Shown here in pieces: positions 1 through 11,290 of a DNA stretch of 64,000 nucleotides. Position numbers and translations under genes: made by a program. Every line of letters starts with the position of its first letter. The first letter of the stretch is position 1. The notes beneath the pieces were generated by a model. It did not search any database. It was not told the origin of the DNA and was given only the letters and a program-made list of their open reading frames with translations. The stretch comes from Xanthomonas sp. CFBP 8443. GTDB lineage: Bacteria > Pseudomonadota > Gammaproteobacteria > Xanthomonadales > Xanthomonadaceae. Location: assembly GCF_025666195.1 (NCBI RefSeq), contig NZ_CP102592.1, positions 3,224,001 through 3,288,000 on the forward strand, written 5' to 3'.

Positions 1-440
1 CCGATGAAGATGCTCTTCTGCGGCTGGTCCTGCACGGCCCAGAAGTGCCTTACCAGGCGCAGGATGGTGTCGTTGGCCTCGGAGCCGGAGTTGGTGAAGA
101 AGGCATGGTCGAGGTCGCCGGGGGTGAGTTCGGCGAGTTTGGCGGCCAGGCGGATGGTCGGCTCGGTGGTGCACTGGAAGAAGCTGTTGTAGTACGCCAG
201 CTGTTCCATCTGCCGCGCGGCGGCCTGGCCCAACTCCTTGCGTCCGTAGCCGACGTTGACGCACCACAGCCCGGCGAACGCGTCGAGCAGCTTGTTGCCA
301 TCCGCGTCCCAGACGTAGGCGCCGTCGCCGCGGGTGAGGATGCGCGTGCCTTTCTGGGCCAACGCGGCGTTGTCGTTGAACGGGTGCAGGTGATGCGCCG
401 CATCCAGGTCCTGCAGGGCCCGCGTGTCTATCCGATCCAT
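1..440 (-). CDS. spuC: Putrescine/omega-amino acid aminotransferase, N-terminal part (cut by window edge)
   Basis: Class III PLP-dependent aminotransferase of the SpuC/putrescine-pyruvate type, which moves the terminal amino group of putrescine or a similar amine to pyruvate. Only the first 146 codons are inside the window; the C-terminal two thirds, including the PLP lysine, lie beyond base 1. Visible family signatures are the substrate-loop stretch FAGLWCVNVGYGRKELG (about residues 55-71) and the cofactor-phosphate motif TNSGSEANDT (116-125). The ATG at 440 gives the normal N-terminus. It is oriented like the ligase and PuuD genes upstream of it, but is separated from them by an 830-bp repeat element. 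The symbol rests on motif resemblance and neighbourhood; other omega-aminotransferase specificities are possible. Confidence 0.85.
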   Translation of the reverse strand, partial: MDRIDTRALQDLDAAHHLHPFNDNAALAQKGTRILTRGDGAYVWDADGNKLLDAFAGLWCVNVGYGRKELGQAAARQMEQLAYYNSFFQCTTEPTIRLAAKLAELTPGDLDHAFFTNSGSEANDTILRLVRHFWAVQDQPQKSIFI

Positions 441-461
441 GTCCACTCCGTACTGTGCCGA

Positions 462-1226
<765 letters not shown>

Positions 1227-1272
1227 CGGGCGTACCGCTCATAGCTGCCCCGTCACAAGACGGATGGCCACC

Positions 1273-2655
1273 TCACACGTTGAGCAGCAGGAACTCCCGC
1301 TCCCACGAACTGATCACCCGGAAGAACGTCTCGTATTCCTTGCGCTTGACCGAAATGTAGGCGCGCACGAAACGCGGCCCCAGCATCTCCTGCAGCGGCA
1401 CGCACCGCTCCAGCTCGTCCAGCGCCTCGCCCAGCGAACGCGGCAACTGATAGCCCATCTCCTTGCCGTTGCCGCTGATCGGCTCGGTCGGCTCCAGCTT
1501 CTCGCGGATGCCCAGCAACCCGCAGGCCAGCGTCGCCGCCATCGCCAGATACGGATTGGCGTCGGAGCCGGCGAAACGGCTCTCCACCCGCATGTTCTCG
1601 ATCGTGTCGATCGGCACCCGCAGTCCGCAGGTGCGGTTGTCGAAGCCCCACAGCACGTTGCTCGGCGACACCTCGCCGAACATCAACCGGCGGTAGGAGT
1701 TGACGTTCGGCGCCAGCAGCGCCATCGCCATCGGCACGTACTTCTGCAGCCCGGCCAGGTAGTGCGCGAAGGTGCGGCTGTACTCGCCGGCGCGGCGGCC
1801 GCTGAACACGTTCTTGCCGTTCTTGTCGACCAGGCTCTGGTGGATGTGCATCGCACTGCCCGGCTCGTTCTCCATCGGCTTGGCCAGGAACGTGGCGTAG
1901 ACGCCGTGGCGCATCGCCGCCTCGCGCATCGTGCGCTTGAACAGGAACACCTGGTCGGCGCGCGACAGCGCGTCGGAATGGGTGAAGTTGACCTCCAGCT
2001 GCGCCGCGCCGGATTCGTGGATCAAGGTGTCCACGTCCAGTTCCATCGCGTCGCAGTAGTCGTACATCAGGTCCAGGATCGGGTCGAATTCGTTGACCGC
2101 GTCGATCGAGTACGACTGCCGCGCCGTCTCCGGCCGTCCCGAGCGGCCGGCCGGCGGCAGCAGCGGGAAATCCGGGTCGGTGTTCTTCTGCACCAGGAAG
2201 AATTCCAGCTCCGGCGCCACCACCGGCTTGAAACCGATCGCCGCGTAGGCCTGCAGCACGCCGCGCAGTACGTTGCGCGGCGCCAGGTCGTGCGGTTGGC
2301 CGTCCTTGGTATAGCAGTCGTGGATCACCTGCGCGGTGGGGTCGGTGGCCCACGGCACCATCCGCACCGTGTCCGGATCCGGGCGCAGCTGCATGTCCGA
2401 GTCCGACGGCGAGGTCAGGTCGTAGTAGTCGTCCGGATACTCGCCGGTGACGGTGGTGGCGAAGATGCCTTCGGGCAGGCGCGTGCCGTAGTCGTGCGAG
2501 AACTTGGCCGCGGGAATGATCTTGCCGCGCGCGTTGCCGGTGATGTCCGGCACCAGGCACTCGACCTCGGTGATGTGGCGGTCCTTCAGCCAGCGGCGCA
2601 GCGAGCTTTCCTGCTGTTCGGGGGTGTTCTTGCGGGAACGCGATCGGCTGGCCAT
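1273..2655 (-). CDS. Glutamine synthetase family protein, gamma-glutamylpolyamine synthetase type (SpuI/SpuB-like)
   Basis: 460-residue type I glutamine synthetase homologue that probably ligates glutamate to putrescine or another polyamine using ATP, the first step of the gamma-glutamyl pathway. It has the beta-grasp N-domain with the DITGNARGK stretch (about residues 37-45), the metal-site strand ELEFFL, the GSAMHIHQSL catalytic segment, NSYRR, and the glutamate-binding DNRTCGLRVP and ESRFAGSDANPYL segments. It lacks the adenylylation-site tail of housekeeping GlnA. It resembles Pseudomonas SpuI/SpuB more than E. coli PuuA; the second paralogue at 3694 is the better PuuA match. The 15-bp gap to puuD upstream implies a shared transcript. 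Confidence 0.9.
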   Translation of the reverse strand: MASRSRSRKNTPEQQESSLRRWLKDRHITEVECLVPDITGNARGKIIPAAKFSHDYGTRLPEGIFATTVTGEYPDDYYDLTSPSDSDMQLRPDPDTVRMVPWATDPTAQVIHDCYTKDGQPHDLAPRNVLRGVLQAYAAIGFKPVVAPELEFFLVQKNTDPDFPLLPPAGRSGRPETARQSYSIDAVNEFDPILDLMYDYCDAMELDVDTLIHESGAAQLEVNFTHSDALSRADQVFLFKRTMREAAMRHGVYATFLAKPMENEPGSAMHIHQSLVDKNGKNVFSGRRAGEYSRTFAHYLAGLQKYVPMAMALLAPNVNSYRRLMFGEVSPSNVLWGFDNRTCGLRVPIDTIENMRVESRFAGSDANPYLAMAATLACGLLGIREKLEPTEPISGNGKEMGYQLPRSLGEALDELERCVPLQEMLGPRFVRAYISVKRKEYETFFRVISSWEREFLLLNV

Positions 2656-2670
2656 GGGGGAAATATCGAT

Positions 2671-3426
2671 TCAGTGCGTGCGGCGAGCCGCGTAGTGGCG
2701 ACAGGCGTCGCCGAAGGATTGGAAGATGCCGAGATAGAACGGGTCGTCGAGGACGCGCCATTCCGGGTGCCACTGTACGCCCAGCAGGAAGCCCGGACCG
2801 ATGCCGCGGAACGCCTCGATCAGCCCGTCCGGTGCCAGCGCCTCCACGATCAGGTCGCCGCCGAGCCGGGCCACGCCCTGCCCGTGCAGCGAATTGACCC
2901 GCGCACGCGTGCTGCCGGCGATCTCCGCCAGCCAGCCGCCCTCGCTCAGGGCTACCTCGTGCGCCGGCGCGTACTGCAGTTCCAGCGCCGCCTGGGGGTC
3001 TTCGCGATGATCGGACAGCCCCGCCACCGCGTGCACTTTCTGGTGCAGGGTGCCGCCAAGGGCGACGTTGACTTCCTGGAAGCCGCGGCAGATCGCCAGG
3101 ATCGGCAGGCCGAGCGAGATCGCCTGCGGGATCAGGTCCAGGGTGTTGGCGTCGCGCGCCGGATCGTGCGGATTGCCGAGCCAGCTCGGTTCGTCACTGT
3201 AGTGGTGCGGTTCGATGTTGCTGATCGCGCCGGTCAGCAGCAGGCCGTCCAGCCGCGCCAGCCAGTCGCGCGACGCGACCGGCGGCTGCAGCGACGGCAG
3301 CAGCACCGGGGTGACCCCGGCGCCGTCGACGGCCGCGCGCAGATACTTTTCCCCAGCGACCAGGAACGGATGCTGGCCGATGAGTTTGCGATCGGTCGGC
3401 AGGCCGACCAGGGGCGATACGGCCAT
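2671..3426 (-). CDS. puuD: Gamma-glutamyl-gamma-aminobutyrate hydrolase
   Basis: 251-residue class I glutamine-amidotransferase-like hydrolase that releases GABA from gamma-glutamyl-GABA at the end of the gamma-glutamyl putrescine pathway. The nucleophile is Cys113 in LAICRGFQEVN, and the His-Glu pair of the triad sits in GVQWHPEW near residue 220. ATG 3426 opens with the family-typical MAVSPLVGLPTDRK. It is the first gene of a minus-strand unit followed 15 bp later by the SpuI-like ligase. The divergent PuuA-like ligase starts 267 bp away, so both probably share a control region. Confidence 0.93.
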   Translation of the reverse strand: MAVSPLVGLPTDRKLIGQHPFLVAGEKYLRAAVDGAGVTPVLLPSLQPPVASRDWLARLDGLLLTGAISNIEPHHYSDEPSWLGNPHDPARDANTLDLIPQAISLGLPILAICRGFQEVNVALGGTLHQKVHAVAGLSDHREDPQAALELQYAPAHEVALSEGGWLAEIAGSTRARVNSLHGQGVARLGGDLIVEALAPDGLIEAFRGIGPGFLLGVQWHPEWRVLDDPFYLGIFQSFGDACRHYAARRTH

Positions 3427-3693
3427 GCGAAGAACTCGTGTGGCGTGGCCGCAAGTTACCCCGGGCGTTTTATTTTTACAACACGCGGCCTCGGCGTGCG
3501 GTTCTGCACTGAGCGTATGGCGCCGCTGCGCGCACGCGCAATACGCTGGTTTCTGCAGCACGGCCGCCACTCGACGCAGCAAACGCGCGGACCCGACGCC
3601 ATTCTGCGCTTCCGCCCGACACCTCCGCCTGTTGAGTATTCTTGACGCGCGCATGGCTCTGCTAAGCTCGCCACACTCCCGCAGGCCGCCGCC
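3427..3693. promoter_or_regulatory. Divergent puuD / puuA control region with a PuuR-like half site
   Basis: This 267-bp intergenic region separates minus-strand puuD from plus-strand puuA. It contains TTTTTACAACAC (3473-3484), which resembles one half of the two candidate PuuR sites next to puuR (both contain CAACAC beside an A/T run). A TTGACG at 3642-3647 followed by TAAGCT at 3663-3668 is a weak possible promoter for puuA, with a short 15-bp spacer. No riboswitch or strong terminator is visible. Confidence 0.4.
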
Positions 3694-5073
3694 ATGACCC
3701 GCACGCACGACGCTCCGCACCTGCCCCCGGACGACGCCCAGACCCTGCAGCGCATCCCCGGCTGCGAACAGATCGACCTGCTGCTGCCGGACGGCAACGG
3801 CCTGCTGCGCGGCAAGCGCATCACCCGCGACGCGCTGGACAAGGTCTATCGCGACGGGGTGTGCCTGCCGATGTCGCTGATCGCCACCGACATCACCGGC
3901 AATACGGTGGAGGAGACCGGCCTGGGCTACGACATCGGCGACGAGGACCGGCTGTGCTTCCCGATCCCCGGCACGCTGCAGCCGGTGCCGTGGGCGCCGG
4001 TGCCCTCGGCGCAGCTGCTGCTGGCGATGCAAGACGACGCTGGCAGCCCGCTGGAATTCGCCCCACGCGAAGTGCTGGCGCGGGTGCTGGCGCGGCTGCG
4101 CGCGCGCGGGCTGACCCCGGTGATCGCGGTGGAACTGGAGTTCTACCTGTTCGATCCGCGCGCCGACGCGCACGGCCGGCCGCAACCGCCGCTGCAGGCG
4201 CAGACCGGGCTGCGCAACGACAGCACCCAGGTCTACTACATGCAGGAACTGGACGACCAGCGCGGCTTCACCGACGCGGTCGCGCAGGCCTGCCGCGCGC
4301 AGGGCATCCCCGCCGATACCGCGGTCGCCGAGTACGCGCCCGGCCAGTTCGAGATCAACCTCAAGCACCGCGGCGACGCCCTGGCCGCCTGCGACGACGC
4401 GGTGCTGCTGAAGCGCGCGATCAAGGCGATCGCGCAGCAGCAGGAGCTGCTCGCCAGCTTCATGGCCAAGCCGTTCGCGGCGCAGTCCGGCAGCGGCCTG
4501 CACCTGCACGTGAGCCTGCTCGACGCGGCCGGCGCCAACGTCTTCGCCGGCACCGTGCAGGCACCGGCCGACGCGCTGCGCCACGCCATCGGCGGCCTGC
4601 AGCGCAGCGCCGACGACTGCCTGCTGCTGTTCGCCCCGCACGCCAACAGCTACCGCCGCTTCGTGCCCAATGCGTTCGTGCCGCTCAACGACAGCTGGGG
4701 CTTCAACAACCGCACCGTGGCGATGCGCGTGCCGCACAGCGACCCGGCCAACACCCGCATCGAACACCGCATCGCCGGCGCCGACGCCAACCCCTACCTG
4801 GTCGCCGCGGCGGTGCTGGCCGGCATCGAACACGGCCTGCAGCACGGTTTCGATCCCGGCCCGCCGGTGCAGGGCAACGCCTACGAACAGACCGACATCC
4901 GCCATCCGGACTGGCGCGGCGCGATCGCCGGATTCCTCGCCAGCGACTTCGTCGCCGACCAGTTCGGCCCCCGCTTCCGCCACGTCTACGGCCAGCAGAA
5001 GCGGCGCGAAATGCTGGATTTCCATGCGCAGGTGAGCGATCTGGATTATCGGTGGTATTTGCGGACGGTGTGA
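3694..5073 (+). CDS. puuA: Gamma-glutamylputrescine synthetase (glutamine synthetase family)
   Basis: 459-residue ligase of the glutamine synthetase superfamily, the closer of the two local paralogues to E. coli PuuA. Similar stretches are GNTVEETGLG, VIAVELEFYL, YAPGQFEINLKH and ACDDAVLLKRAIK. It should form gamma-glutamylputrescine from glutamate, putrescine and ATP in the cytoplasm. Active-site segments GSGLHLHVSL, NSYRRFVP, NNRTVAMRVP and EHRIAGADANPYL are all intact. Its stop codon TGA (5071-5073) is followed 69 bp later by the ATG of puuB, the next pathway enzyme, so the two are probably cotranscribed. Confidence 0.92.
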   Translation: MTRTHDAPHLPPDDAQTLQRIPGCEQIDLLLPDGNGLLRGKRITRDALDKVYRDGVCLPMSLIATDITGNTVEETGLGYDIGDEDRLCFPIPGTLQPVPWAPVPSAQLLLAMQDDAGSPLEFAPREVLARVLARLRARGLTPVIAVELEFYLFDPRADAHGRPQPPLQAQTGLRNDSTQVYYMQELDDQRGFTDAVAQACRAQGIPADTAVAEYAPGQFEINLKHRGDALAACDDAVLLKRAIKAIAQQQELLASFMAKPFAAQSGSGLHLHVSLLDAAGANVFAGTVQAPADALRHAIGGLQRSADDCLLLFAPHANSYRRFVPNAFVPLNDSWGFNNRTVAMRVPHSDPANTRIEHRIAGADANPYLVAAAVLAGIEHGLQHGFDPGPPVQGNAYEQTDIRHPDWRGAIAGFLASDFVADQFGPRFRHVYGQQKRREMLDFHAQVSDLDYRWYLRTV

Positions 5074-5080
5074 GTGTCGA

Positions 5081-5217
5081 GCCGGGACCGGGGACCAGGG
5101 ACCGGGGACCCGGAAAAGCCAAGAGCCGAGAACCCGAGCATCATGTCCGATCGTCACGATGAGTTGCAGCGCGCGTCCAGCCCCCCGGGTCCCCGGTCCC
5201 CGGTCCCCGGTCCCGAC
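5081..5217. repeat. 33-bp inverted repeat (GGGACCGGGGACC family) spanning the puuB start
   Basis: The left arm at 5081-5113 and the right arm at 5185-5217 are reverse complements at 31 of 33 positions, with 71 bp between them. Each arm is internally periodic (GGTCCCC every 7 bp). The left arm is in the puuA-puuB spacer; the right arm lies inside the puuB reading frame and encodes the proline/glycine stretch PPGPRSPVPGPD at residues 15-26. Confidence 0.85.
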
Positions 5218-6474
5218 AACTGGTACGCCACCAGCGCCACCCCGCTCCCGCCGCAGCCGCCGCTGCGCGGCCAGGTGCGCGCCGACGTGTGCATCCTCGG
5301 CGCCGGCTATACCGGGCTGAGTGCGGCGCTGGCGCTGGCCGAGGCCGGCTATCAGGTCGCGATCGTGGAAGCGCAGCGGGTCGGCTGGGGGGCGTCCGGG
5401 CGCAATGGCGGCCAGGCCATCGTCGGCTACGGCTGCGAGCAGCACACGCTGGAGGCGCTGCTCGGCAGCGCGGAGGCGCGGCTGCTGTTCGACTTCTCGC
5501 GCGATGGCATGCAGCTGCTGCGCAGCCGCATCCAGCGCCATGCCATCGCCTGCGACTGGCGCGACGGCCATGCGCACGTGGCGATCAAGCCGCGCCAGGT
5601 GCGCGCGCTGCAGGCCGGCATCGTCGAGATGGCGCAGCGCTACGACTATCCGCTGCAGTGGTGGGACCGCGCGCAGTTGCGCGAGCAGCTGCGCAGCGAG
5701 CGCTACCTGGGCGCGATGTACGACCCGGCCAGCGGCCACCTGCACCCGCTCGAGTACGCGCGCGGGCTGGCGCGCGCGGCGCTGGCCGCCGGCGTGCGCA
5801 TCTACGAGCAGTCGCCGGTGACCGCGCTGGTGCGCGGCGCGCGGCCGATCCTGCGCAGCGCGCACGGCGAGGTGCAGGCCGAGTTCGCGGTGCTGGCCGG
5901 CAACGCCTGGCTGCGCGGCATCGCGCCGGAACTGGAGTCGCGGATCATGCCGGTCGGCACCTACATCGGCGCCAGCGCACCGCTGGGCGCGGCGCTGGCG
6001 CGCGAGCTGATCGGCAACGACATGGCGGTGGCCGACGTGAACTGGGCGCTGGACTATTTCCGCCTCAGTCGCGACCACCGCCTGCTGTTCGGCGGCCGCG
6101 CCAGCTATTCGTCGCTGCCGCCGCCGGGCCTGCGCGGGGTCATGACCCGGCGCATGCGCCGGGTGTTCCCGCAGTTGCGCGAGGTCGAACTGGACTACGT
6201 GTGGGGCGGCTATGTCGACATCACCCGCAACCGCGCCCCGCACTGGGGCCGGCTGACTCCGAACGTCTATTTCGCGCAGGGCTTCTCCGGCCACGGCGTG
6301 GCTGCCACCGGCCTGGCCGGCGCGGTCATCGCCTCCGCCATCGCCGGACAGGCGCAACGCCTGGACCTGTTCGCCAGGATCCCACACGCGCCGTTTCCCG
6401 GCGGGCGCCTGTTGCGCACCCCGCTGCTGGTGGCGGCGATGTCCTGGTACAAGCTGCGCGACGCGCTGTGGTGA
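5143..6474 (+). CDS. puuB: Gamma-glutamylputrescine oxidase (FAD-dependent, DAO family)
   Basis: 443-residue flavoprotein of the D-amino-acid-oxidase fold that oxidises gamma-glutamylputrescine to the aminobutyraldehyde with release of ammonia and peroxide. The dinucleotide-binding motif ILGAGYTGLSAALALAE is at about residues 51-67, followed by the GRNGGQ stretch typical of this family; the C-terminal GFSGHGVAATGLAG contacts FAD. ATG 5143 is preferred over the upstream GTG 5074 because translating from 5074 would only add repeat-derived residues. Even so, residues 15-26 are encoded by a GGTCCCC repeat arm. The conserved protein really begins at NWYATS (residue 27). It converges on the MHS transporter gene, 12 bp away. 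Confidence 0.9.
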   Translation: MSDRHDELQRASSPPGPRSPVPGPDNWYATSATPLPPQPPLRGQVRADVCILGAGYTGLSAALALAEAGYQVAIVEAQRVGWGASGRNGGQAIVGYGCEQHTLEALLGSAEARLLFDFSRDGMQLLRSRIQRHAIACDWRDGHAHVAIKPRQVRALQAGIVEMAQRYDYPLQWWDRAQLREQLRSERYLGAMYDPASGHLHPLEYARGLARAALAAGVRIYEQSPVTALVRGARPILRSAHGEVQAEFAVLAGNAWLRGIAPELESRIMPVGTYIGASAPLGAALARELIGNDMAVADVNWALDYFRLSRDHRLLFGGRASYSSLPPPGLRGVMTRRMRRVFPQLREVELDYVWGGYVDITRNRAPHWGRLTPNVYFAQGFSGHGVAATGLAGAVIASAIAGQAQRLDLFARIPHAPFPGGRLLRTPLLVAAMSWYKLRDALW

Positions 6475-6486
6475 GCGCGCCGCGGC

Positions 6487-7767
6487 TCAGCGGCGCGCGG
6501 CGCGGATCGCCACCAGCGCCAGCAGGGTCAGCAGCGCCGCGGCGCTGAGGTAGTAGCCCACCCACTGCAGGCCGTAGTGCTGGGCCAGCCAGCTGGCCAC
6601 GTACGGCGCCGGTGCCGCGCCGATGATGCCGGCCAGGTTGAACGACAGCGAGGCGCCGGTGTAGCGCACCGGCACCGGGTACAGCTCGGCCAGCAAGGTG
6701 CCGCACGGGCCGTAGGTCAGGCCCATGAAGAAGAACCCCAGCGACAGGAACGCCAACACCTGCCACGGCTGCCCGGCCTGGAACAGCGGCGCGAAGCCCA
6801 GCCCGAACAGGACGATGGCGACGCTGGCCACGATCATCGCCAGGCGCGTGCCGCGGCGGTCGCCGAAATGCGCCGACAGCGGGATGCCTGCGGCGAAGAA
6901 CAGGATGCCGACCATCTGCAGCAACAGGAACTGCTCGCGGCTGTAGCCCAGCGCCGAGGTGCCGTAGCCCAGCGCGAACACCGTCATCAGGTAGAACAGC
7001 ACGAAGGTGGCGAACACCCCGAGCGTGCCCAGCAGCATCGCCGCGGTGTGCCGCGACAGCACCGTCCACATCGGCAGCCGCACCCGCTCGTTGCGGTCCA
7101 GCGCGCGCTGGAAGTCCGGGGTCTCGTGGATGCGCAGGCGCACCCACAGCCCGGTCACCACCAGCAGCGAACTGGCCACGAACGGAATGCGCCAGCCCCA
7201 CTGCATGAACTGCGCATCGTCGAGCAGCGCGCCGAGCAGCAGGAAGATGCCCGAGCACAGCAGGAAGCCCAGCGGCGCGCCCAGCTGCGGGAACATGCCG
7301 TACCAGGCGCGCTTGCCCGGCGGCGCGTTCTCGGTCGCCAGCAGCACCGCCCCGCCCCATTCGCCGCCCAGCCCCAGGCCCTGGCCGAAGCGGCACAGCA
7401 CCAGCAGCGCTGGCGCCCACATGCCGATGCGGGCGTAGCTGGGCAGCAACCCGATCAGCACCGTCGACAGGCCCATGGTCAGCAGCGCCGCCACCAGCGT
7501 GGCCTTGCGCCCGACGCGGTCGCCGAAATGGCCGAACAACGCCGAGCCCAGCGGTCGCGCGACGAAGGCCACGGCGAAGGTCGCCAGCGACTGCAGCCGC
7601 GCCGCGTCGGCGTCGCCGGCGGGAAAGAACAGGGTCGGGAACACCAGCACCGCGGCGGTGGCGTAGATGTAGAAATCGAAGAACTCGATGGTGGTGCCGA
7701 CCAGGCTGGCCAGCAGCACGCGGCGCGGCGAATTGAGGGGCGAAACGGGAAGCGCGGCAGCGGTCAT
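6487..7767 (-). CDS. MFS transporter, metabolite:H+ symporter (MHS) family
   Basis: 426-residue inner-membrane transporter with about 12 hydrophobic spans. It has the MHS-family start (TTIEFFDFYIYATAAVLVF, about residues 25-43), the loop 2-3 motif GHFGDRVGRKATL and the RFGQGLGLGGEWGGAVLL segment. MHS members carry proline/betaine, alpha-ketoglutarate, citrate or shikimate; the substrate here cannot be read from sequence. Placement next to puuB suggests an amino acid or dicarboxylate linked to polyamine breakdown. It could equally belong to the molybdoenzyme unit ending 76 bp upstream on the same strand. Confidence 0.88.
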   Translation of the reverse strand: MTAAALPVSPLNSPRRVLLASLVGTTIEFFDFYIYATAAVLVFPTLFFPAGDADAARLQSLATFAVAFVARPLGSALFGHFGDRVGRKATLVAALLTMGLSTVLIGLLPSYARIGMWAPALLVLCRFGQGLGLGGEWGGAVLLATENAPPGKRAWYGMFPQLGAPLGFLLCSGIFLLLGALLDDAQFMQWGWRIPFVASSLLVVTGLWVRLRIHETPDFQRALDRNERVRLPMWTVLSRHTAAMLLGTLGVFATFVLFYLMTVFALGYGTSALGYSREQFLLLQMVGILFFAAGIPLSAHFGDRRGTRLAMIVASVAIVLFGLGFAPLFQAGQPWQVLAFLSLGFFFMGLTYGPCGTLLAELYPVPVRYTGASLSFNLAGIIGAAPAPYVASWLAQHYGLQWVGYYLSAAALLTLLALVAIRAARR

Positions 7768-7843
7768 GGCGGCGGGATCGACGGGAAACCGCCCGATTCT
7801 GGCAGATCGGCCGAGGCCACGCAGCGCGACGCGGCCGTGCGCC

Positions 7844-8081
7844 TCAGCGCGGCAGTTGCGCGCGGCCGGCGGCGGTCAGCACCGCGACCTCGCGCTCGCC
7901 GCGCGTCTCCACCCGGATCCAGCCCGGCCCGGGGCGTCCGTCCAGGTTGGCCTCGCCCAGCCAGGCCAGGGTGCGCAGCAGCACGCTCATGCGCACGCCG
8001 ATGCGCTTGCACAGCCGCGCCAGGGCGATGCCTTCCGGCTCCGGCGCCAGCGCCTCGAGCAGCGCCCGGGTCAGCGCCGGA

Positions 8082-8092
<11 letters not shown>
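7844..8092 (-). CDS. Small winged-helix-like protein at the end of the molybdoenzyme operon
   Basis: 82-residue cytoplasmic protein. It reads like one winged-helix unit: a helix pair (TRALLEALAPEPEGIALARL), a putative recognition helix (RIGVRMSVLLRTLAWLGEA) and a beta-wing (WIRVETRGEREVAVLTAAG). Its start overlaps the last codons of the molybdopterin oxidoreductase gene by 11 bp, so it is translationally coupled. I do not recognise a named family. A regulator or accessory protein for the oxidoreductase is plausible but unproven. Confidence 0.7.
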
Positions 8093-10426
<2,334 letters not shown>

Positions 10427-10430
<4 letters not shown>

Positions 10431-11266
10431 GCGGGCTCTCCGGCGTGCTCGGCCTGGGTCAGGCGCTGCGGATGGCTGTAGACGACGTAATCGTGGTCGC
10501 GGGCGAAACCGATCAGGGTCAGGCCGGCGCTGTCGGCCAGCGCGATCGCCAGCGCGGTGGGTGCGGAAATGGCGGCCAGCAACGGGATACCGGCCTGCGC
10601 GGCCTTCATCGCCATCTCGTAGCTGGCGCGGCTGGTGACCACGGCGAAGCCGCCGGCCGGATCGATGCCGGCGCTCGCCAGCGCGCCGATCAGCTTGTCC
10701 AGCGCGTTGTGGCGGCCGACGTCCTCGCGCGCCAGCTGCACGCCGCCGTCGGCAGCGGCCCAGGCGGCGGCGTGGGTGGCGCCGGTGATCGCATTGAGCG
10801 TCTGCTGCTGGCGCAGCTCGCGCAGCGCGCGCGCCAGCGCCGCCGGCGCGATCGCGGTGCCGGCCGGCAGCGGCCGCGGCGCGCGCAGCACCGCCTCGAT
10901 CGATTCGCTGCCGCACACCCCGCAGCCGCTGCGGCCTTGCAGGTTGCGGCGCCGCGCCTGCAGGGCCGCGGCATGCGCGGGCGGAATCTGCAGTTGCAGC
11001 GAGACCCCTTCCAGAAACGTGTCGACGCTGGCGATGCGCAGCTGCGCCGGGGTCTCGACGATGCCCTCGCTGAGCGAGAAGCCCAGCGCGAAGTCGTGCA
11101 GGTCTTCCGGGGTGGCCATCATCACCACGAACGGCTCGCCGTTGTAGGCGAACGCCACCGGGACCTCGGCCGCCACCAGATCCTGGGTCACGGCGGTCCG
11201 TCCGTCGCGATGGCGGCGCACGCCGCGCGCGACGGCGCCGGGCCGGGAAGACGCACGCGAGTACAT
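10427..11266 (-). CDS. fdhD: Formate dehydrogenase accessory sulfurtransferase FdhD
   Basis: 279-residue accessory protein that passes sulfur from IscS to the molybdenum cofactor, needed to activate FdhF-like enzymes. It contains the reactive CxxC loop in GRSGCGVCGSESIE and the downstream REDVGRHNALDKLIG segment that defines the family. ATG 11266 is chosen over an upstream TTG (11287) because AAGGGGGG lies 7 bp before it. The stop overlaps the start of the oxidoreductase gene by 4 bp, and the OFA transporter gene ends 24 bp upstream, so the whole set is one operon. Confidence 0.94.
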
Positions 11267-11290
11267 GGTGACGCCCCCCTTTCGCAAAAA

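Noticed and set aside
1273..5073. Housekeeping glutamine synthetase GlnA
   Set aside because: Both proteins are about 460 residues, lie among puu genes and match the gamma-glutamylpolyamine ligase branch; neither has the GlnA adenylylation region.
2671..6387. 1,238-codon minus-strand open frame over puuA and puuB
   Set aside because: Only the final 251 codons (PuuD) are conserved; the remainder is antisense to the ligase and oxidase genes and is Arg/His/Gln-rich shadow sequence.
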